A DNA stretch of 64,000 nt from Cladorhizidae sp. MBARI D1340-BT2 (Eukaryota > Porifera > Demospongiae > Poecilosclerida > Cladorhizidae). The position numbers were made by a program, and so were the translations under genes. The notes beneath the pieces were generated by a model, which had not been told where the DNA came from, made no database searches, and saw only the letters and a program-made list of their open reading frames with translations. Location: assembly GCA_028752905.1 (NCBI GenBank), contig JAQNBH010000013.1, forward strand, positions 43,106,071 through 43,170,070, written 5' to 3'. This document shows, one piece after another, positions 12,901-22,089 of the stretch (position 1 is its first letter; the number at the start of each line of letters is the position of its first letter).

Positions 12901-13893
12901 TGTCAGGCAGTTAAGTCTGCCCCTGCATCAGCACAATTACACCCATAGGTGTGGCCAGATGCCCCGTGGAAAAGAATTCACATAGACTTTGCTGGACCTT
13001 TCCTCGGCAAGATGTTTTTAATCATCATCGATGCCCATTCGAAATGGCCAGAAGTTATTGTCATGCCTTCTACCACTTCTCAAACGACCATTGAAACATT
13101 GCGGACATTATTTTCTCACTATGGGCTACCTGAACAATTAGTATCAGACAATGGGCCACAGTTCACATCGGAAGAATTTACTTACTTCATGCGAAGCAAT
13201 GGAATCAAACACATCCTATGTGCACCTTACCATCCTGCCTCCAATGGGTTGGCTGAGAGATTTGTGCAAACTTTCAAGAAAGCCATGAAAGCAGGAGAAA
13301 CAGATGGACACTCGCTCAATCGTCGTCTCAACCAGTTTCTGCTGGGATACAGATCCACAGCACACAGCACTACTAATGCATCACCCAGTGAGTTATTCCT
13401 GGGGCGAACTCTGCGCACCTTGTTCGATTTGCTAAAGCCAGACACTAGACATCGGGTGCTTGCCAAACAAGCGGATCAAAAGCGATACCATGACAAACGA
13501 GCGAAACATCGTCACTTATCGGCAGGGCAACCAGTAATGGTTAGAGATTTTCGTCTTCACACAGACAAATGGATTCCAGGAACCATAGTGGAATCTCTGG
13601 GGCCTGTTACATACAGGGTGAAAGTGGAAGGAGGTGGTATTCTCAAACGTCATATCGACCACATACGGGAGCGACTGGAAAACGGAGAACAGGTTTTAAG
13701 CAAAGAAATTCTTCAATATGAAGACCCGCCTCATGCTATAAGTGGAGAGAGTTGCCAATCTGCTGATGAGAATCAAGCTACATCACAGGTGCAGGAGGTG
13801 GACGATGAAGGTGCCCGACGCTACCCCCAACGTGAGAGGAGACCCCCAGATCGGTTCTCTCCAGATCGGTTCTCTTCGAACTTGACATTTTAA
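9985..13893 (+). pseudogene. gag-pol: gag-pol polyprotein of gypsy 1, two stops
   Basis: One frame of 1302 codons from ATG 9985 (the first in-frame ATG outside the LTR) to TAA 13891-13893. In order: gag; two zinc knuckles near residues 181-194 and 201-214 ([28 protein letters not shown]); aspartic protease with DTGA at about 287; reverse transcriptase with YIDD at about 567; RNase H with ADASG at about 716; integrase with an HHCC finger and catalytic D, D, E (IDFAGP, SDNGPQF, NGLAERF). A TAA at 12427 (codon 815) and a TAG at 12946 (codon 988) interrupt it between RNase H and integrase. No frameshift is seen, so decay is light. The copy cannot make integrase unless the stops are read through; related intact copies probably exist elsewhere. 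Confidence 0.92.
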
Positions 13894-13942
13894 GGGGAAG
13901 GAAATGTGATGTACTGAACTATGACCTTTCTGTAGTTGTTAA

Positions 13943-14883
13943 CCCTTTCACTGGCAGATTTACGGAGGACATTTTACAAAAATTGACACAATTTCACATA
14001 ATCTTTTTTATAGAGGACCTGATGAAGACAAGTACCCAACAACTATATATCAGGTGATAGCTGATGCATGAAGGGACGTTATGTTAAATTTTTGTTGCTT
14101 AGCAACAAACCACAGAAATGTGAATATTGTTATAAGAGACAGGAAGTAAAATAAAAGGGTTTATATCATCTCAATTTCATATTACACATGAAACCAGCAA
14201 TGTTAGCTGGTCAACTTTTGGTCAACAACAACAACTGTTTGTAAAATAACCTCTCCTCCAACCCTGTCTTCTCCTCTGCTGCTTCCTCATCCTCCTCCTC
14301 CAGCTCCATGAGTGAAACTACCTTCCCAGGAGAAATACTTCTTATTATTATGCTAGTTACTAGGCTTTACTATACAACTCTTATCTATTCTTACCTTGGG
14401 GGAAGTCTTCATGACCATCGCTATCGTCTGAAGCTTCGCTTGGCAGAGTAGGGCGATCTATACTTTGAAAACTTGCTTCGTGGTCGGTGCCAACAGCTTC
14501 TGTTATAGCTACCATAGCATCACTGTCAACTATGCCACTTCCCAGGTAAGCACAGGCACTTTCTTCCTCTCCTTCACTAACGTCAATCTCGGACAGGCCG
14601 AAGTCATCCTCAAATAGGAAGTCTAACGCTTCGTCTCTACTCTAAAGCAAGTCGCCATTTCTTCTTCGAGACCGGGAATTAACCGGAAGTGATGTTTGCT
14701 GGCATGTTTACTTCCCTTTTCTCATTCCGTATTTTCCTGATATTCAGGGGTATATTAGAGGCATGCTTTGGGCATATTCGTACAATTTTTGAAGTTAATA
14801 CCGCGAACGGTTAATATTTTATGAATTGTTTCGTCGCGGTTAATCCGTTTTCGCGACTTAAGTCGCTTATGCCAGTGAGAGGG
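13943..14883 (-). mobile_element. piggyBac deletion derivative
   Basis: A 941-bp element flanked by TTAA on both sides, the hallmark piggyBac target duplication. The terminal inverted repeats are CCCTTTCACTGGCA (left) and CCCTCTCACTGGCA (right, reverse complement). A perfect 14-bp palindrome GCGACTTAAGTCGC lies near the right end. Inside is only the first exon of a transposase, so it is non-autonomous. Its terminal sequence starts like the right end of the intact piggyBac at 22090-25284 (CCCTTTCAC). It inserted after gypsy 1, because the other LTR lacks it. Confidence 0.88.
14394..14658 (-). pseudogene. piggyBac transposase exon 1 remnant
   Basis: Reading down the minus strand, a frame gives DEALDFLFEDDFGLSEIDVS followed by an acidic, Ser-rich stretch and ends at a splice donor (CAAG|GTAAGA near 14396). 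It parallels the acidic first exon of the intact transposase (LELLFDDCFDLSDCDSNEDD) in composition, length and donor position. The nearby ATG (14656-14658) is in another frame with early stops, so an indel has broken the start. The catalytic exon is missing altogether. Confidence 0.7.
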
Positions 14884-14948
14884 TTAAGTAGTCTGAACAT
14901 GTATAGTTGGTAAGCTATTATGTACTTATATGGTCATGTTCATAGGTC

Positions 14949-14966
14949 TTCTAGAAGCTTCTAGAA
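14949..14966 (+). promoter_or_regulatory. Heat-shock element, 3' LTR copy
   Basis: Identical to the four-pentamer site of the 5' LTR, with the same TATA run downstream. If active it could drive transcription outward into 15097 and beyond. Confidence 0.7.
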
Positions 14967-15096
14967 GACTGTTGAATGTATATATATATCTAGCCTAGGT
15001 TACCAGTTATATAGAGAGACCTTGGAATTGCTATAATTGATTGCTATTATTGATTGCTATTATTGATTGCTATTATTGATTGCTCAATACACAACA

Positions 15097-16310
15097 GGGT
15101 TAGTGCCACATGTCTGGCTGTGAACATGCTTGGGGCTCTGTTTAACCCTTTCATGTACAGTAGGTGTTAGTGCCACATGTCTGGCTGTGAACATGCTTGG
15201 GGCTCTGTTTAACCCTGTCATGTAGGGGTAGTGCCACATGTCTGGCTGTGAACATGCTTGGGGCTCTGTTTAACCCTGTCATGCAGGGGTAGTGCCACAT
15301 GTCTGGCTGTGAACATGCTTGGGGCTCTGTTTAACCCTATCATGTAGGGGTAGTGCCACATGTGTGGCTGTGAACATGCTTGGGGCTCTGTTTAACCCTG
15401 TCATGTAGGGGTTAGTGCCACATGTCTGGCTGTGAACATACTTGGGGCTCTGTTTAACCCTGTCATGTAGGGGTTAGTGCCACATGTCTGGCTGTGAACA
15501 TGCTTGGGGCTCTGTTTAACCCTGTCATGTAGGGGTAGTGCCACATGTCTGGCTGTGAACATGCTTGGGGCTCTGTTTAACCCTGTCATGTAGGGGTTAG
15601 TGCCACATGTCTGGCTGTGAACATGCTTGGGGCTCTGTTTAACCCTGTCATGCAGGGGTAGTGCCACATGTCTGGCTGTGAACATGCTTGGGGCTCTGTT
15701 TAACCCTGTCATGTAGGGGTAGTGCCAGATGTCTGGCTGTGAACATGCTTGGGGCTCTGTTTAACCCTGTCATGTAGGGTTAGTGCCACATGTCTGCCTG
15801 TGAACATGCTTGGGGCTCTGTTTAACCCTGTCATGTAGGGGTAGTGCCACATGTCTGGCTGTGAACATGCTTGGGGCTCTGTTTAACCCTGTCATGCAGG
15901 GGTAGTGCCACATGTCTGGCTGTGAATGTGCTTGGGGCTCTGTTTAACCCTGTCATGTAGGGGTAGTGCCACATGTCTGGATGTGAACATGCTTGGGGCT
16001 CTGGTTAACCATGTCATGTAGGGGTAGTGCCACATGTCTGGCTGTGAACATACTTGGGGCTCTGTTTAACCCTGTCATGTAGGGGTTAGTGCCACATGTC
16101 TGGCTGTGAACATGCTTGGGGCTCTGTTTAACCCTGTCATGTAGGGGTAGTGCCACATGTCTGGCTGTGAACATGCTTGGGTCTCTGTTTAACCCTGTCA
16201 TGTAGCCACATGTCTGGCTGTGAACATGCTTGGGGCTCTGTTTAATCCTGTCATGTAGGGGTTAGTGCCACATGTCTGGCTGTGAACATGCTTGGGGCTC
16301 TGCATTTGGC
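15097..16310. repeat. 62-bp minisatellite, about 20 units
   Basis: Units of 61-63 bp around GTGCCACATGTCTGGCTGTG and TTTAACCCTGTCATG, with point changes and one-base length variation. Each unit holds GAACATGCTT, a match to the p53-family half-site consensus RRRCWWGYYY. The open frames here (15401-15712 and 15953-16201, minus) are repeat artefacts. Confidence 0.96.
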
Positions 16311-16560
16311 TAGAGTTTGATTTCATACTGATTACCTAAACCTTCAAACACAGTTGGGAATTGTCACAATCTACAGCCACAAGGTTGAGGGTGTTGATTG
16401 ATAAGGCCTAAGCATTTTATTTCAGTCCCTCCACTACAACAAAGACTAGTCAACTGACTGTCTTTTTTTAAATTTTATGTGACATTGCCCCATAACTGTC
16501 CTGCTACATCCATGGGCTAACAACAGCACTGATTGTGTAAGTTCTTCCCTTTGATGTTAA

Positions 16561-17288
16561 GGCGGGACTAATCCATTTCTGGGACATTTTTTTAATTCGT
16601 TCATAACATTTTTGTTCTATATACTATGATGTTGAAATTAGTACCAATATGCTGCTCATTCAGAGAGCTTTCCAATGGTATATTTAGTTTTGACCTAGCG
16701 CCATCCTGGTCAGAGTTGTGGACAGTTGTGGACACCAAGGTGATTTCACATTATTGCACTTTACTCAACACCTGTGTGACATAACCACTTACAATTTTGA
16801 CAGCACTTAGAGAACCCACAGACATGCATTTTGAATGGTTGAAAACATCATAACTTGTAAAATGGATTTTTAAGAAAGGTCAGTGTTTTTCTCATGATTA
16901 GCAACATTCCAGGGCTAATATCTCCCCCATAGATTTTTTAGTGGATTCTTTCCATTCAAATGAAAGAGTATGAAAAGAGCTTTCAAATGATATATTAAAG
17001 TTGATATAGGACAAAGCATGGCCCAGTTATGTGCACACAAACTTGAAATAACTCATTTTGAGATAAAGGCTCTTGAAAAAAGTACATTATTATGTTCTCT
17101 ATCTTCCTTTCAGGTTCGTAACTTCGAATTTATGTAGTCAATAGCATGGACAAAAGTGTGTATAACTTTGCAGTGAAGCCTTCAAATGCTCTGAAACTTG
17201 AAATAGAAATACTACATGAACTATACTATAGAATGAATAAATAATCTTAAAAAAATGTTTTTTTTCGAACAAATGGATTAGTCCCGCC
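16561..17288. mobile_element. TTAA-flanked MITE
   Basis: A 728-bp non-coding element bounded by perfect 18-bp inverted repeats GGCGGGACTAATCCATTT and flanked by TTAA at 16557-16560 and 17289-17292. The TTAA duplication fits piggyBac-type integration. The terminal sequence is unlike the other two piggyBac elements here, so it belongs to a different family. No transposase is left inside. Confidence 0.85.
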
Positions 17289-17292
17289 TTAA

Positions 17293-17960
17293 GCTTCAGT
17301 TTGCCTATATCTTGGTAAGTCTGGGATGAGATTATTGTCACCTCAGCTCATGGCTCATTCTTCTACTGTTTATTTTATGTTCCCCATGGGCATCTATCCC
17401 TAATACACGGGTTAGCTTTGCTCTTTCTCCCTGTCCCTTCCATCTGTTGTCAAGTGTGGCCCTCTTGTGTTTGCTGTACACCTCATCAGGTTGCTGGTTA
17501 GTTCTGCTCCTTTTTCTAGTTGTTGTTGTTGAGTGTGCACCACTTCTTGTTGTCAGATCATTTTTGGTCTTTTCCATCATTAGCTCTGAGTCGAGTTGGA
17601 GGTGTTCAGAGAGTGTTTTGTCTCCTATACCCACTACAAGAGAGTGTTTTGTCTCCTATACCCACTACAAGAGAGTGTTTTGTCTCCAGTACCCACTACG
17701 AGTCAGTCTCTTATCATCTCTGTAGTTAATGTGCCCTAGTCATCACAGTTCTCTATGAGTCAGTAGAGCTCCATGATATATTCCTTTACCGAGTCTACAT
17801 GATGTATGTCTCTGTGATTGAATTGAGCTCTCTCGTAAATGACATTGTTTTTACTTTGAAGAACAAGTCGAATTTTCCTATCACCTGCGAACTTTCATTT
17901 TTGGAAGCATTTGTTGAGGTGAATAATAACCAAATTCATTAGCTCTTTCAGGAATAGTAA
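17293..17960. other. Upstream region of split host ORF
   Basis: No gene called. A minus-strand open stretch (17634-17338) has no recognisable domain. At about 17607-17700 a 31-bp unit (GAGAGTGTTTTGTCTCC and following) occurs three times in tandem. The last part before 17961 should contain the promoter of the Cys-rich ORF, but I see no clear TATA box. Confidence 0.5.
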
Positions 17961-18061
17961 ATGCATTACTATTCACTAGCCTCATTGCTACTTCTGTTTG
18001 CTACTGCAGAGGCTGCACTAGAAGTAGAGGGAGGAAGGCAAGTTTGGTCTGAATGCAACTC
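17961..18061 (+). pseudogene. Secreted Cys-rich protein gene, 5' part, split by retrotransposon
   Basis: ATG at 17961 opens with a clear signal peptide (MHYYSLASLLLLFATAEA, a run of Leu then a small-residue cleavage site), followed by about 15 residues of the mature protein ending in VWSECN. The frame runs into the LTR at 18062. The five bases before the LTR (AACTC, 18057-18061) recur right after the other LTR (28886-28890). Dropping the element and one AACTC continues the frame into 28891-29110. The family is not recognised. Confidence 0.65.
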
Positions 18062-18465
18062 TGTTAGGTTGGAACGGTCGGGCACTGGTCTGAATCTAGG
18101 GAAAGGGAGCAAGGGGATAAGTTGTGGACAAAATGTAGACAAGAAATATTATGATCACTGCATTTAGCTTACAGTACCCAGTAGTTCTGGCCAGGATCCT
18201 AAGCCTTGGGCTTAAATACCCTTCAGCCCGGACCCTGATCAAAATGACTATATATGGTCATTTATGATACAGTAATTCTCGATGGATGTAATGTCTGACC
18301 AATGAGATGATAAGTCTATAGAATGTTCTAGAAATGCGAGGTTCACACTTCTACTGTTCTGAGCCAGTCTTGTTTGAAGTCTTGAGGTGTTGATAGCCTC
18401 TGCTGCAGGCTCCTGCTTGTACGTCAGGGCTGCTGATGTGCTGTGTTGGCAGTCTGGATCCAACA
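18062..18465 (-). repeat. 3' LTR of Gmr1-like element
   Basis: On the minus strand it starts TGTTGGATCC and ends CCTAACA, so it has TG...CA ends. The last part of the pol ORF runs 115 bases into it. Confidence 0.93.
18321..18333. promoter_or_regulatory. Heat-shock element in Gmr1-like LTR
   Basis: GAATGTTCTAGAA is three perfectly spaced alternating pentamers (GAAnnTTCnnGAA), the minimal HSF trimer site. In element orientation, a CATTGG (inverted CCAAT) and two TATA-like boxes (TATATA, TATTTAA) lie 25-110 bases downstream. Confidence 0.65.
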
Positions 18466-21400
18466 CCTCCCCCCACCTCCTGAAGATTGTCTGGTACGCT
18501 CGGAGTCCAAGCTTGGCGAGAGAGACCATCCGCATTGCCGTTCTCACTGCCAGGTCTGTAGTGGATGGTGAATGAAAACTGCCGAAGTATGTCCATCCAG
18601 CGGGCAAGTCTTGGGCTTCTTGTTTCTTGATGGTTCAGAAAGGCGAGAGCCTTGTGATCGGTCCAAATGTCGAAATGGTGACCCAACAGATATGGAAGGT
18701 AATGTTTGCAGGCCTCGACGACTGCGAGTCCTTCTTTTTCCGTTGCCGAGTAGCGAGTTTCCCTGGGGGCCAGCTTTCTGCTGAAGAAGGCCACGGGGTG
18801 CTCGGTCAGGTCATCATCCTTCTGTGTTAGCACCGCGCCAATACCACGGCCAGATGCATCAGTTTGGAGACAGAAGGGGCGGTCGTAGCGAGGTGGTCGA
18901 AGGATTGCCTCACTGCACAGACTGTGTTTCAGTGTTTGGAATGAAGTCTCACACTCATCTGTCCAAACCACCTGGTCTGGTTGGTCCTTCTTTGTCAGGT
19001 CCGATAGCGGCACTGCTAGGAGGTTGAAGTTGTTGATGAATTGGCGGTAGTAGCCGACCAACCCGAGGAACGCCCTAACATCAGTTTTGGTCTTTGGTTG
19101 GCGGAATTCCTTCACTGCTTCAATCTTGACTGCCTGGGGGGAAATAGCATTGTGTCCAACAATGTGGCCAAGGAACTTACAGGTCTGTGTGGCCAGCTGT
19201 GTCTTCTGTGGCTGAATCGTCAAGCCTTCCTCTTGTAATAGTCCCAGCACTATCCTCAGGTGATGTAGATGTTCAGTCCAAGTCATGCTGTAAATGGCAA
19301 CATCATCAATATATGCATGAGCGAAATCGGTGCAGTCTCGTAGCACGTCGTCCATCAGCCTTTGAAACGTTGCCGGGGCGTTACGAAGGCCGAAAGGCAT
19401 TACATTGAACATGAATTTGCCAAAGGGTGTAACAACAGTTGTTTTCTCACGGTCTTCAGGAGCAATGGGAACCTGGTAAAATCCTCTGGCCATGTCAAAC
19501 ACGCTGAAGTACTTTGCTGGGGCCATCCTGTGTAATGTCTCTTCCACCCGAGGCTGGTAATATGGATCTGGGTCGGTAACAGTGTTTAGCCTACGGTAAT
19601 CATTCACTAGGCGGATTTGTCCTGGAATTTTCTTGGGGACAGCAAACATTGGAGCAGCCCAGGCGGATGCAGAAGGTGAGATAAGTTTGGCCTCTTGTAG
19701 TTTCTTTAACTCAGCACGGAAGGGTTCTTTCCAAATCTGTGGCACTCGGTAGGGAGCCATCCTCACTGGTGTGGCGTTTCCCGTAATTATCCTGTGTACA
19801 GCCCGTTTCGCTCTTCCAAGTCTAGGGGCGGTTGCATCTGGAAATTCCGTCCATAGTGTATGAAGCTCTTGTACTTGCTGTTTGGTCAATTCATCGGGAA
19901 GTGGAGGGAAGTTCGCTCCTCCTTCAATGGCGTAATCTGGTAACTCTGAGGTCTCGCTGCTGTCTGACGTGGAGAGAAATAAGGTGTCTACAATTGGTGG
20001 CACCCACTTCTTCATTGCAGTCACATGGACTGCGGCATTTTTTCTTCTTTGGTCAGGTCTATCTATGGCATAAGTTACTGGTGAGATTTTGCCGAGTACT
20101 TCATAGGGCCCAGTCCAGGCGTCGTCCAATTTTCCTTTCTTGGAGCTGGAGATGTCCGGTGTAAAGACAAGTACTTTGTCTCCAATCTGGAAGTCACGGA
20201 TGGTTGCGGTCTTGTCAAACCAGCGTTTTGTTCTGAGCTGGGTCTCCTCCTGCTTTTCTGTGGCCACCATTCGCATTTCCTCCAGGTCCTGCCTCAGCTG
20301 CAGTAGCCAATCTGTGGCGAAATGGGTGGTAGCTGCTGTGGGCATCCACTCTTGGCGGAGCACATCTAATGGTCCTCGCACTTTCTTCCCGAAAATTAGC
20401 TCGAAGGGCGAGAAACCTGTAGTGGAGCAGGGTGCCTCACGGCAAGCAAACAATAAAAAAGGCAACATCTCATCCCACTCACGCTTGTCGACAATGGTCT
20501 TCCTGACCATCTGTAGGAGAGTCTGGTGGAACCTCTCTACAGAGCCATTTGACTGGGGTCTGTAGGCTGCTGTGCGACTGTGAGAGATGCCGAGGAATCG
20601 GAAGGTCTCCTTCATGACAGAGGACAAGAAGTTTGATCCTCGGTCAGAGAGGATTTCCTTGGGAATGGACAATCTGGTCATGATGGACATTAATGCTGTG
20701 GCTGTGTCTTTAGCTGTAACTGTTCGAAGAGGAACTGCTTCGGGATATCTTGAACTGAGGTCGATATATGTCAGCACAAATCTATTCTTTTTCTTGGTCA
20801 TGGGAAGGGGGCCAACAATATCGATGGCTACCTTGTCGAACGGTTGAGAAATCAATGGTGCCGTAATGGTCAATGGAGCTCTGGAGTGGGTCTTCTTAGC
20901 TGTCTTCTGGCAGCGATGGCAGGCTTGGCAGAAGTTAGTTATGTCTTTACCCATGCATGGCCAGTAAAACAACTTCATTATTTTGTATTTTGTTCTGTTC
21001 GAACCTGAATGTCCTGCCATAGGTGTGGAGTGAGCCAGAGTCATGGCTGTCAGTCGGCGATCCTTTGGTAGTACAATTTGATTGTAGGGACTACCAGTCT
21101 GATCCACAGTCTGGCGCTGCAGGATCTGCTTCTCCCAGATGAAAGGGGAGTCTTCTTCCTTAGCGGCTTCAATGATTTTAGCCAATGTAGGGTCTGTCAG
21201 TTGAGCAGTAGCGAGAGCCTGTTGCTTAGACTGCTGCTCTTTCTCAAGGTCTTGGTTCTGGAGTGACAGATTAGTTTGAGGGTAATCATATTGTTCACTT
21301 ACCAATTCCTCTAACAGCTGGAACTTCTCCTCCTCTGTCTCCGGTTCTGCCAACGGGTCTTCCTCCTGCTGCTGTCTCGTTACTGCCAGAGTTTCAGCTG

Positions 21401-21770
21401 GTTTATCCTCTGTGGCCGCATGCAGCAGTTTGAAAAGTAGTGGGCAGTTGAGGCCCAAGAGGACATCATGGCAGATGTCATCGGATATCGCCATCTCAGT
21501 CTGTGTCTCTTCTCCGAGGAGATGGCATGCTAGTTTGATCACAGGCAGTTCCACAATCTTGCCGTGAACACCTTTCACTCGTACGGTTGAGGTTGGCTGG
21601 GGCATGGTCTTCCCGAATGCTCCAAGCTGTTTGACAAAACTGTTGCTGATAAGCGAGTGGTCTGCTGCACTGTCCAGCAGGAATCTTGTGGTATGTCCTT
21701 CCACCTGTCCCATCATGTAGAGTTTGGGTAGAGTTTGTTCTGCTGAGGTAGTAGATTTCCTGTCAACCAT
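18351..21770 (-). CDS. pol: Pol of Gmr1-like element: PR-INT-RT-RH
   Basis: Uninterrupted ORF of 1139 residues. Order along the protein: aspartic protease with D33-S-A-A (DSA instead of the usual DTG/DSG); integrase zinc finger (H...H...CQACHRC) and catalytic D, D, E in IDIVGP (about 317), LSDRGSNF (about 376) and NGSVERF (about 411); an integrase C-terminal module; then RT with FDMARGFYQVP and YIDD at about 820; then RNase H with TDASGRG at about 970 and NADGLSR near 1080. In most Ty3/gypsy elements integrase comes last; here it precedes RT, as in the Gmr1 group. The ATG at 21770-21768 overlaps the gag stop as TAATG, so pol is probably made by termination-reinitiation. Domains are complete and no stop is seen, so the ORF itself may be functional. 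Confidence 0.93.
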   Translation of the reverse strand: MVDRKSTTSAEQTLPKLYMMGQVEGHTTRFLLDSAADHSLISNSFVKQLGAFGKTMPQPTSTVRVKGVHGKIVELPVIKLACHLLGEETQTEMAISDDICHDVLLGLNCPLLFKLLHAATEDKPAETLAVTRQQQEEDPLAEPETEEEKFQLLEELVSEQYDYPQTNLSLQNQDLEKEQQSKQQALATAQLTDPTLAKIIEAAKEEDSPFIWEKQILQRQTVDQTGSPYNQIVLPKDRRLTAMTLAHSTPMAGHSGSNRTKYKIMKLFYWPCMGKDITNFCQACHRCQKTAKKTHSRAPLTITAPLISQPFDKVAIDIVGPLPMTKKKNRFVLTYIDLSSRYPEAVPLRTVTAKDTATALMSIMTRLSIPKEILSDRGSNFLSSVMKETFRFLGISHSRTAAYRPQSNGSVERFHQTLLQMVRKTIVDKREWDEMLPFLLFACREAPCSTTGFSPFELIFGKKVRGPLDVLRQEWMPTAATTHFATDWLLQLRQDLEEMRMVATEKQEETQLRTKRWFDKTATIRDFQIGDKVLVFTPDISSSKKGKLDDAWTGPYEVLGKISPVTYAIDRPDQRRKNAAVHVTAMKKWVPPIVDTLFLSTSDSSETSELPDYAIEGGANFPPLPDELTKQQVQELHTLWTEFPDATAPRLGRAKRAVHRIITGNATPVRMAPYRVPQIWKEPFRAELKKLQEAKLISPSASAWAAPMFAVPKKIPGQIRLVNDYRRLNTVTDPDPYYQPRVEETLHRMAPAKYFSVFDMARGFYQVPIAPEDREKTTVVTPFGKFMFNVMPFGLRNAPATFQRLMDDVLRDCTDFAHAYIDDVAIYSMTWTEHLHHLRIVLGLLQEEGLTIQPQKTQLATQTCKFLGHIVGHNAISPQAVKIEAVKEFRQPKTKTDVRAFLGLVGYYRQFINNFNLLAVPLSDLTKKDQPDQVVWTDECETSFQTLKHSLCSEAILRPPRYDRPFCLQTDASGRGIGAVLTQKDDDLTEHPVAFFSRKLAPRETRYSATEKEGLAVVEACKHYLPYLLGHHFDIWTDHKALAFLNHQETRSPRLARWMDILRQFSFTIHYRPGSENGNADGLSRQAWTPSVPDNLQEVGGGVGSRLPTQHISSPDVQAGACSRGYQHLKTSNKTGSEQ

Positions 21771-21913
21771 TAGGATGTTCTTTTCTTACTAGGACAGTTG
21801 ACACCGATGTGTCCCCACTGCTTGCAATTGAAGCATAGTGGCCCCTTGTCATCATCGAAATACTTGGCCAATCTGTGTTTTGATGGTCTGTTCTGCTGCT
21901 GCAGTTGTTGCTG
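21770..21913 (-). pseudogene. gag: C-terminal end of gag (Gmr1-like), cut off by insertion
   Basis: In minus-strand frame this gives a Gln-rich stretch and then the zinc knuckle CFNCKQWGHIGVNC (21836-21795), ending SKKRTS and TAA at 21772-21770. It continues the gag N-terminal part at 27171-28268. If one copy of TTGCT (21914-21918 / 27171-27175) is removed together with the insert, both parts join in the same frame (366 plus 47 codons). Confidence 0.8.
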
Positions 21914-22089
21914 TTGCTTGTCAGGAAAGCCTTTGCTTCAGCACAGCCCTGACATAGAACTGCAAGATGCAGAACTATTTAAGACATTGTATATGTTAAT
22001 TAGTTGTGGTGTAGCGTTGACACGTGGTTGTTGTGTGTTGGTGTATATTACCATATACGGTCATGTTACTGCTGGGGCTGGTAGCTTAA

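Larger units (their letters stand above)
9702..15096 (+). mobile_element. Ty3/gypsy LTR retrotransposon 1
   Basis: Nearly full-length element: 5' LTR 9702-9948, primer site, one gag-pol frame, polypurine tract and 3' LTR 13905-15096 (247 bp once the inserted 945 bp of piggyBac derivative plus TTAA are removed). By eye the LTRs differ at about 3 of 247 positions, so the insertion is young. The left flank is the 106-bp minisatellite and the right flank a different 62-bp minisatellite. I see no target-site duplication (GCACT before, GGGTT after), which points to a later deletion or recombination at one end. The domain order is the usual gag-PR-RT-RH-INT. Confidence 0.93.
13905..15096 (+). repeat. 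3' LTR of gypsy 1, split by a transposon
   Basis: Preceded by a polypurine tract, AGGGGAAGGAAA at 13893-13904. It matches the 5' LTR except for about three bases and a 945-bp insertion at a TTAA site (13939-13942, repeated at 14884-14887). The heat-shock element recurs at 14949-14966. Confidence 0.93.

Noticed and set aside
15097..16310. CRISPR-like array
   Set aside because: Units are contiguous and nearly identical with no unique spacers, and the context is eukaryotic. This applies to all arrays here.
17338..17634. 98-codon minus ORF upstream of the split gene
   Set aside because: No domain, low complexity in part (Thr and Arg rich), no splice or promoter support.
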